Origin: Meiothermus hypogaeus
GTDB lineage: Bacteria > Deinococcota > Deinococci > Deinococcales > Thermaceae
Length of the DNA stretch: 64,000 nucleotides
NCBI RefSeq assembly: GCF_003574035.1
Contig: NZ_QWKY01000009.1
Location: forward strand, 1 to 64,000
Reading direction: 5' to 3'
A program made the translations under genes and the position numbers. Shown in pieces: positions 57,945 through 64,000 of this stretch (its first letter is position 1; the number at the start of each line of letters is the position of its first letter). Below the pieces are notes generated by a model. It did no database searches and was not told the DNA's origin. It saw only the letters and a list, made by a program, of their open reading frames with translations.

Positions 57945-60900
57945 TCACTCCGGTAGTTCGGAGCGCACCTGCCAGGATGACACTGGTCTCTTTAAGAACC
58001 AGCGAGCCCAAATTCCCAGGATTCCATACCCCCGGAAATGGTTGGTCAGCAGGGGCAGCTTTTCTTCCTGTACAGCCCCCAGCAAAAGCGCTTTCCAGAG
58101 CTGGGCCAGGGGGGTTCGGGCTTCGAAATCCAAAAGGCCCGAGGGTTCACGCCCCTCGGCCAGCAGTAGCTGTGCCCGCAGCAAGCGGGAATAGCCGTGC
58201 TGTACTTCGAAACCCCGACCCGCGGTTTGGCTCAGCAGATGGTGCGAGAGCGCCAGGGCCTTTTTGGGGTTTTGGGTCTGTTGAGCCAGCCCCAGAGCCA
58301 GGAGCGCGTAGAAATAGAAACTCGGGTTGTGGCTTCGCCGCGCCAGGAGCACCGCCTTGCGCAGATGGACGGCCCCATCCTGGTTCTCGTGCCATTTACG
58401 AAGCCCCAGCGCCAGTTCGCAGACAGCCCCCACTTCGGGGTCATCGATCCCTTCCAGACCCCGAACCAGCCGCTGCAGCATGAGTCCGTTCTGCTGGCCG
58501 GGGGCCAGGGCGTAGGCCAGTGCCAGCAGCGACAGGAGACTCGGCGAAGGTGCTTTGGCCAGGGCAGATTCGCCAAAGTAGAGGGCATCGTCGAGCTGGC
58601 CCGATTCAATCAGAAAGCGCAGGCGAACCCGGCTCACCCACTCAACTGCCCCAGGAGGCGCGCCCTCGAGCAAGAGCAGGCTTTCTTCCAGCAAGGCCGC
58701 CGCTACTTCGAACTGGCCCATATCCAGCCGCAAAGCGGCCAGACTGCTGTTATACAGACTGCTAAACCACGCAGGCAACACATCCCCCGGGGGCTGGCCC
58801 AGGGCTTTCAAGGCATCGTTCAGCCTGAACTGCCGCCAGAGCGCCTCCGACAGTATCTGCCTGGCTTCAAAGCATTCCGCAGGGCTGTGGCCGTGCTCAC
58901 TGAGGTAGGCTTCGCTTTCCACTTGAGCCCGCTCCAACTGCCTCGAGCGCAACCAGGCCCGCGCCCGCACCAGCATGGCGGAACCCTCGAGGTGAGCCGG
59001 AAGCCCCTCCAGCATCCTGCAAGCCTCATCCGCTGGAAGAGTGCGGGCCAGCGACAGGGCCAGGCGTGGCTCTACAATCTCGTCCTGGAGCGAGGTTGCA
59101 ACCGGGTCGGCCTGACCCAGGGCCAGGCTGGCCTCGAGGCGCAGGGCCCAGACCCGTTGGCGCAAGGCAAGCGGGAGTTCCTGGGTTTCCAGGGGGAGGC
59201 TGGCCAGCTCGAGGGCCTCCCCATAGCGACCCAGGGCCAGGTGGGCCTCGGCCGCTTCGAGGGCCGCCTGCCAGCGCACGTTGCCTTCGGCCAGGCGCAG
59301 TGCCTCCAGATAACCCAGAATAGCCCCCGAGTAGCGTTCCTCGTTCCAGGCTTGTTGCGCCACCACCCGCCACATCCGGTAGGCCGTGGCGGTATCGCCG
59401 GCAGCCTCGAGGTGGGCGGCGGCTTCGGCCAGCCGACCCTGGCGCTGATACCAGCGGGCGGCCTGCTGGTGCCAGTTCTGCACCTGCTGCCCGCCCACCT
59501 GACCCAGGGTGGCTTCGCGCAACCAGGGTATGGCAAAGCGCAACTGCCCATGTTCGTCGGCCTCGAGGAAACCCTCCCCCACCAGTCGGGTCAGGTCGGC
59601 CTCCTCCCCCACCAGGTGCCGTACCAGCTCGGGTGGGGCCGTCGAACCCAGCACCGCCGCCGCTTGCAGGGCCACCCGCGCCAGCCGGGGCAGGCTGTCC
59701 AGCCGGGGCTGGTAGAGCGGGATGGGCTCCGGCTCCCCGTTGCTGGTCAGGCTCAGGGCCTGCACGGCCAGTGGATAACCACCGCTGGCCTCCGCCAGGT
59801 GCAGGCTGGTAGCGGGGCCCAGGTCGGGGCGAGCACGCAAAATCAGTTGTTGGGTATCCTCCAGGGACAAAGGTTCCAGCGAAAGCAATACCAGGTCGTC
59901 GGCAGCCTCCCAGCGGTTTTGCCGGGCCACCAGAAGGAGCATGACCCCTGGGGGCGCAGGCCGCCGGGTGAACTCGAGCACGGTCGGGTCGGCGTTGTGC
60001 AAATCATCCAGAACCACCACTATGGGGTTATCCTGGGCAATCCGCGCCAGAAGCGTCCACCAGGTCTCTACCAGCAGGCTATCCAGCTCATCACTGGGCA
60101 GACCGGGGTGCTCCTCGATCCCAATGCTGAAATCCAGAATGGTCCGCAGGTGCTCGGGAAGCTCGAGTTGCCGCAGCCGCGAAAGCCCATCTACCAGCAA
60201 TTTTTGCAATCCCTGGCGCAGGGCATAGCGCAGGGCCACACCGGTGGTCAGACGCGGCGCAAACACGCCCCGCACCCCTTCGGGAAGGGTTTCGACAAAG
60301 TGCTGGGCCAGGTGCGACTTGCCCACCCCCATGGGGCCATAGAGCACCACCCGCCGCCCGGCTCCCGCTCGCACTGCATCCAGTGCTAGGCGTAGGGTCT
60401 GAACTTCCCGCTCACGGCCCAACGCCTCGGGGGGATCGGTACGCAAACCCAGGTAGCGAAAGGGCACCAGCGGCTCGGCATAACCCTTGAGGGGTTGCGG
60501 GGGGAGGGCTTCGGTCAATACCCCGGGCACCAGGCGCATAGTAGTGGCATCACACCAGACCTCGCCCGGTGGGGCTGCTTGCGATAGCCGCTGGGAAAGA
60601 TTGACGGCGGGTCCCAGCACGGTCTGGTCGCCCGCCAGCCCCCCGCCCAGGGGCGTCCGCAACACCAACCCACTGGCCACCCCTGCCCGCCCCGGCAGGG
60701 TACTCGAGGCCACCATCGCTTGAGCCGCTTCCAGCGCGGCCCGCGCATCGGATTCCTGGCTGCGCGGAACCCCAAACACAGCCAGAAAGCCATCGCCAAA
60801 AAACTTGTCTATATGCCCCCCATATAGCCGCACATGGTTGGCCGCCGTTTGCAGGGCAGTGTTGGCCGCCTGCCAGGTATCTTCCAGGGGGTGGGCCAGG

Positions 60901-61052
60901 GCGTACTCGGTAAAACGCGAGAGGTCAAAAAACACCGCGCTTACCCAGCGCCGTTCCTGGACGAATGTCCCTCCAGGCAACAGGGTATTGCCACAGCGTG
61001 CACAGCTCTCTTCACCGGCAACATTGGTGTGGCCACAACGCGGACAAATCAT
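57945..61052 (-). CDS. Zinc-ribbon/class III nucleotide cyclase/ATPase/TPR protein
   Basis: A 1035-residue multidomain protein. A zinc ribbon opens it (Cys3, Cys6, Cys17, Cys20). Residues about 35-200 are a class III adenylyl/guanylyl cyclase domain with metal aspartates Asp43 (FFDLSRF) and Asp87 (FFGDGF), a base-contacting Lys83, and transition-state Asn151 and Arg155 (VNLSQR), so it looks catalytically competent. A STAND-type ATPase follows with Walker A GPMGVGKS (239-246) and Walker B VVVLDD (345-350), then a long TPR-like helical region to the C-terminus. It is probably a signal-responsive cyclase; the cNMP-binding protein at 23795 is a possible target. Ligand unknown. Confidence 0.88.
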   Translation of the reverse strand: MICPRCGHTNVAGEESCARCGNTLLPGGTFVQERRWVSAVFFDLSRFTEYALAHPLEDTWQAANTALQTAANHVRLYGGHIDKFFGDGFLAVFGVPRSQESDARAALEAAQAMVASSTLPGRAGVASGLVLRTPLGGGLAGDQTVLGPAVNLSQRLSQAAPPGEVWCDATTMRLVPGVLTEALPPQPLKGYAEPLVPFRYLGLRTDPPEALGREREVQTLRLALDAVRAGAGRRVVLYGPMGVGKSHLAQHFVETLPEGVRGVFAPRLTTGVALRYALRQGLQKLLVDGLSRLRQLELPEHLRTILDFSIGIEEHPGLPSDELDSLLVETWWTLLARIAQDNPIVVVLDDLHNADPTVLEFTRRPAPPGVMLLLVARQNRWEAADDLVLLSLEPLSLEDTQQLILRARPDLGPATSLHLAEASGGYPLAVQALSLTSNGEPEPIPLYQPRLDSLPRLARVALQAAAVLGSTAPPELVRHLVGEEADLTRLVGEGFLEADEHGQLRFAIPWLREATLGQVGGQQVQNWHQQAARWYQRQGRLAEAAAHLEAAGDTATAYRMWRVVAQQAWNEERYSGAILGYLEALRLAEGNVRWQAALEAAEAHLALGRYGEALELASLPLETQELPLALRQRVWALRLEASLALGQADPVATSLQDEIVEPRLALSLARTLPADEACRMLEGLPAHLEGSAMLVRARAWLRSRQLERAQVESEAYLSEHGHSPAECFEARQILSEALWRQFRLNDALKALGQPPGDVLPAWFSSLYNSSLAALRLDMGQFEVAAALLEESLLLLEGAPPGAVEWVSRVRLRFLIESGQLDDALYFGESALAKAPSPSLLSLLALAYALAPGQQNGLMLQRLVRGLEGIDDPEVGAVCELALGLRKWHENQDGAVHLRKAVLLARRSHNPSFYFYALLALGLAQQTQNPKKALALSHHLLSQTAGRGFEVQHGYSRLLRAQLLLAEGREPSGLLDFEARTPLAQLWKALLLGAVQEEKLPLLTNHFRGYGILGIWARWFLKRPVSSWQVRSELPE

Positions 61053-61276
61053 AGGGTAAAACCGCTACAAGCAAATGTTTATCGATGAAACCGAAGGTGA
61101 AACAAGTATACGCCGCCCCGTTACCTGCTCTCGTTCAAGCGGTGCATTTATTGCCCAACAAGCCTAAGTATAGATGTCTGCAACTCGATTACACAATCTC
61201 TCGCGTGACAACGTTCAAAACCTGTTCAGTCGCATGAACCACTTGCGCTCCTAAAACTGGATGAAGAGCCCAGTAT

Positions 61277-61747
61277 TCAGCGCGAAGAAGAATCGGGGCG
61301 AAACACCATGAGGGGGGGGTTTAGTTGTACTGTAATCCAGCTTCCCACCCCAGGGGGATTTGGAGCAGCCAAGACCAGTTGCAATGCAATTTCGCCGCCC
61401 TGACCCGGCACTTGCAAAACGAAAAAAGTGGCATCCAGCACAGCTTCTACTCGACCCGTCATCCGGTAGCGCCCACCCCCCAGATGCTGCAGAGCATTGG
61501 TGTTTTGGGTGGCTTCCCAGTGCTCGACCTGTCCATGAAAAATCAGTGGGGTTTCGTCACCCGAGAAGGGAACCACAGTACGGTCAAAAGCAAAAAGGGG
61601 GCCCAGGGGGGTGAGCACCTCAAGCAAAGGGCTCCCGAGCGGCTCAGGGCTCACCGGCCAGGTCTGAGCGTACTGCGAAAAGCGTTCCCAGAAATATTCT
61701 GGGCTCTCCTCGAGCACCATTCGGTTTGAGCGGATCGCCGCATTCAT
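61277..61747 (-). CDS. Hypothetical protein, leaderless
   Basis: A 156-residue protein I do not recognise. The N-terminal 25 residues are helical and charged (MVLEESPEYFWERFSQYAQTW); the rest alternates hydrophobic and polar residues as in a beta-sandwich or barrel, with no signal peptide and no cysteines. A -10 hexamer TATGAT lies 8 nt before the ATG. It is 158 bp from the 3' end of the beta-helix gene, on the same strand. Confidence 0.65.
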   Translation of the reverse strand: MNAAIRSNRMVLEESPEYFWERFSQYAQTWPVSPEPLGSPLLEVLTPLGPLFAFDRTVVPFSGDETPLIFHGQVEHWEATQNTNALQHLGGGRYRMTGRVEAVLDATFFVLQVPGQGGEIALQLVLAAPNPPGVGSWITVQLNPPLMVFRPDSSSR

Positions 61748-61755
61748 GACACCCC

Positions 61756-61761
61756 ATCATA
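61756..61761 (-). promoter_or_regulatory. -10 element of leaderless hypothetical gene
   Basis: TATGAT on the minus strand ends 8 nt before the ATG of the hypothetical gene, as at prfB, acpS and the STAND regulator. Confidence 0.5.
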
Positions 61762-61905
61762 AAGCCGAACGCAGCCATGACCTAGTACCCCGCGTATGGC
61801 TGCATCCGATACCCAGGCATAGGCCAGAGGACCATGAAACATCCACCTGCGAGCTTGAGTTTCTTGTGTAGCGTATCGCGTCTGGCCATCGGCCTGAATG
61901 CCCTG

Positions 61906-64000
61906 CTATTCCCTTTGCACCTCGGCAGCATTCCCAGAAAAGGTGTTGGACCCCAGCTCGGCCTGGGCAAAACGGGAGATGCGTACAGCAGCACCCTTAT
62001 TGGCGGTAATCTGGTTGCCTTCCAACCGAACCCTGGCCCTGTCCTGTACCTCGAGGCCGTGTAACCCGTTCTCGGCCAAGATATTCCCCTGCAGTACCGC
62101 TTCACTGAGGCTGCGAACGACAATGCCACAGAGGGCGTTGCGCAGAATTTGATTGGCCTCGAGCAACGGACTGGCCCGGTGATCCACCACAATTCCGTGG
62201 GTCTGGTTGGCCTCGAGGATGTTGGCCCTGGCGCTGCCCGAAGACTGCTCCAGGTAGACCAAACCGGCCATATTGCTGTTCCGCACAGTGTTCTTCTCCA
62301 GGGTGGGCTTGCTACGTCCCAGCAGAGCAATTCCGTACATCCCACTCCGCTCGATGGTGTTATCATTGGCGCTTCCGCCAGCCTCATCGGTATAGACCAG
62401 CCCGTACTCAGGATGGTCCAAGAGGCGGTTTTCGCTCAACACGGGCTGAGCCCACTGGCTTAGCAGAATGCCCGAGGGGCTGTTCTTCTCCAGCAGGTTC
62501 TGGCGGGCCTCCCCCCCGGCACGCTCGAGATACCACAGGCCGCCACGTCCGTTCTCCCGTACAGTATTGCTCTCCAGCAGCAGATTGCTCTCACCCATCA
62601 GCACAATACCCTGTAAGCTCTGCCCTTCCACCGTGTTGCCGGTTAGGGTTCCGCTGGTTTTACTACGAAAGACCATTCCAGCTCCCTGATTTGTGCGAAT
62701 CTGATTACTTCGCAGGTGGATGTTGGCCTGGCCCAGGGCCAGCAAACCCCCTTCAGAATTCGCTTCCAGCAGGCTATTCTCCATTTCAAACTCGGCCTGC
62801 CCCGAAATTAACAAACCGGAACCCTGGTTATCTCGAGCCGTCAGGTTCGCGGCGCTCACCCGGGCGTTCTCATCGGCTTCCAGACCGCTGCCTTTATTGG
62901 CTCGCAAAACCACATCCTTTAGCACCCCCTGGCTTTGCCCGTACAACAAAAGCCCCGCACTTTCGTTGGCCTCGAGGGTCGCCTGCTCGAGCACGAGCTG
63001 GGCTTCCCCGGCGGCCTCGATGCCGCGCAACTGGTTCTGGCTCACCTGCCCGCTTCGCAGGGTCAGCTTGCTGCTGCCAGAAACAAAAATGCCCACCCCC
63101 AGTCCGGCTTCCTGGCGGCTGGTGCGGCCTCCGCGCACGGTGATGCTGGATAGCTCGAGCTCGCCCCGTCGTACCTGTACCACGTCCGAGGCGGCCTGCC
63201 CGCGGTACACGATGGAAAGGTTTCGCACGCTCAGCTTGCCCCGGCCTACATAGCGCAGCACGAACCCCCCCGCCGAAGAAACCAGGCGGGTCTGCTCGCG
63301 CCCCTGCCCCACCAGGGTCACGCTGTTGGCGACCTCGAGGCCCCTGGGCAACACATACTCCCCTGCCGCCAGCGTAACGGTGCTGCCCTCGGGGGCCCGG
63401 GCCAGGATGGAGGTCAGATCGGCACCCGGTCTGGGACTTGGGGTGAAGGGCTGGCCCAGGAACTGCAAATTTCCACGTCGGTTGCCCGAAAAACTGTTCT
63501 GTTTGAGCGTAGGGTTGGCTGTGGCCTCCACATAGATACCCCACAGGCGGTTGGCGCGCAGGGTGTTGCCCTCGATGAGGGGCCGGGCCTGCCCGGCCAC
63601 GTAGATACCGTGCGCGTTGTTGCCTTCGATGGTGTTGCCCCGCACCTCGCCCCGGGCCTCGTCGTAGAAGGCTACCCCTGCGTCGCGGTTGCCGCGCACC
63701 ACACTGCCTTGCAACCAGACCTGGGCCTCTTCGCTCACATCCACCCCATGCAGTTCGTTGTTCAGAAACTCGCTGCTGCGCAGGGTGGCTCGAGCGCGGC
63801 CACGCACCCAGATTCCGTCGCCGCCCTGGCCCGATTCGAGCTCGAGCTTGCCCCCCTGGAAGCGGCTTTTCTCGAAGACGGCCTCGCCACCGCCCACCAC
63901 CACCACATTGGCAATCCGCGAGCCAAAGTGTTCGAAGCTGATGCCAATTGCATTGAAACGACCTCGCACATTGATGGAAAGCACAAAATTGGGCGCATCG
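61906..64000 (-). CDS. Right-handed parallel beta-helix repeat protein (5' end outside window)
   Basis: About 698 residues are visible and the frame is still open at the window edge, so the start is missing. The protein is made almost entirely of repeats of about 23 residues with a G-[I/V]-x-[V/L]-x(3)-[A/S]-x-[A/P]-x-[L/V]-E-x-N-x-[I/L]-x-x-N pattern, as in NosD- or pectate-lyase-like PbH1 helices (for example HGIYVAGQARPLIEGNTLRA). A second, less regular segment with GSTVTLAAGEYVLPRGLEV (about two-fifths along) looks like a DUF1565-type start of a new helix, suggesting two fused beta-helices. Likely secreted or surface exposed, but the signal region is not in view. Confidence 0.85.
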   Translation of the reverse strand, partial: DAPNFVLSINVRGRFNAIGISFEHFGSRIANVVVVGGGEAVFEKSRFQGGKLELESGQGGDGIWVRGRARATLRSSEFLNNELHGVDVSEEAQVWLQGSVVRGNRDAGVAFYDEARGEVRGNTIEGNNAHGIYVAGQARPLIEGNTLRANRLWGIYVEATANPTLKQNSFSGNRRGNLQFLGQPFTPSPRPGADLTSILARAPEGSTVTLAAGEYVLPRGLEVANSVTLVGQGREQTRLVSSAGGFVLRYVGRGKLSVRNLSIVYRGQAASDVVQVRRGELELSSITVRGGRTSRQEAGLGVGIFVSGSSKLTLRSGQVSQNQLRGIEAAGEAQLVLEQATLEANESAGLLLYGQSQGVLKDVVLRANKGSGLEADENARVSAANLTARDNQGSGLLISGQAEFEMENSLLEANSEGGLLALGQANIHLRSNQIRTNQGAGMVFRSKTSGTLTGNTVEGQSLQGIVLMGESNLLLESNTVRENGRGGLWYLERAGGEARQNLLEKNSPSGILLSQWAQPVLSENRLLDHPEYGLVYTDEAGGSANDNTIERSGMYGIALLGRSKPTLEKNTVRNSNMAGLVYLEQSSGSARANILEANQTHGIVVDHRASPLLEANQILRNALCGIVVRSLSEAVLQGNILAENGLHGLEVQDRARVRLEGNQITANKGAAVRISRFAQAELGSNTFSGNAAEVQRE

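Noticed and set aside
58197-60389. 730-codon open frame on the plus strand
   Set aside because: It is antisense to the cyclase/TPR gene, has low-complexity Gln/Gly/Pro-rich composition and no domain; such frames are common opposite high-GC genes.
62000-63950. Possible DNA tandem repeats in the beta-helix gene
   Set aside because: The periodicity is at the protein level; the nucleotide units are too divergent to be a DNA repeat.

Overview
The window is high-GC bacterial DNA that most resembles Meiothermus (Thermaceae, Deinococcus-Thermus). Supporting this are an RsmF-type 16S m5C methyltransferase of Thermus length, many overlapping ATGA gene junctions, several start codons with a -10 hexamer exactly 8 nt upstream and no ribosome binding site (leaderless genes), and a strong excess of the hexamer CTCGAG. 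The genus is an inference from gene content and style, not from a search.

Layout. 1-6856: an RND efflux operon (two TolC-like proteins, the first cut by the window edge, then a lipoprotein adaptor and an AcrB-like pump). 6920-10271: an alpha/beta hydrolase, an SDR overlapping acpS, and rsmF. 10644-13596: a small ribbon-helix-helix protein with an inverted repeat at its promoter, murA, and prfB with an intact +1 programmed frameshift. 14154-26244: an acetate/propionate activation locus. It has acs diverging from a one-piece fusion of an IclR regulator with an acetyl-CoA-synthetase-like enzyme, a third synthetase, a two-gene sodium:solute symporter (DUF4212 plus large subunit), a small membrane protein, a cNMP/CBS/DUF294 nucleotidyltransferase and a DEDDh exonuclease.

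26350-38339: two peptide-type ABC importer sets (three binding proteins, four permeases, no ATPases), a HutC-type GntR regulator and a NamZ-like exo-N-acetylmuramidase. The same 16-bp direct-repeat operator overlies the -35 box of both binding-protein promoters, so one regulator probably controls both sets, perhaps for peptidoglycan-derived peptides. 38328-45788: a MalT/SARP-like STAND regulator, then pyruvate:ferredoxin oxidoreductase overlapping a DHOD-like protein. 46046-55487: an acid-use operon (KAS III-like, acyl-CoA ligase, hydrolase, MaoC, LivKHMGF transporter) followed by a 3-hydroxybutyrate dehydrogenase. 55703-64000: dnaG, a large zinc-ribbon/class III cyclase/ATPase/TPR protein, an unknown protein and a beta-helix repeat protein cut by the window end.

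Five copies of an interspersed, transposase-less element (197-314 bp, ends TACC[G/A]GATTC / GAATC[C/T]GGTA) lie between genes. It is a chain of hairpins, its terminal stem shows compensatory base changes between copies, and three of its ends fuse exactly with stop codons of neighbouring genes. This element and the IclR-ACS fusion are the most novel items here.
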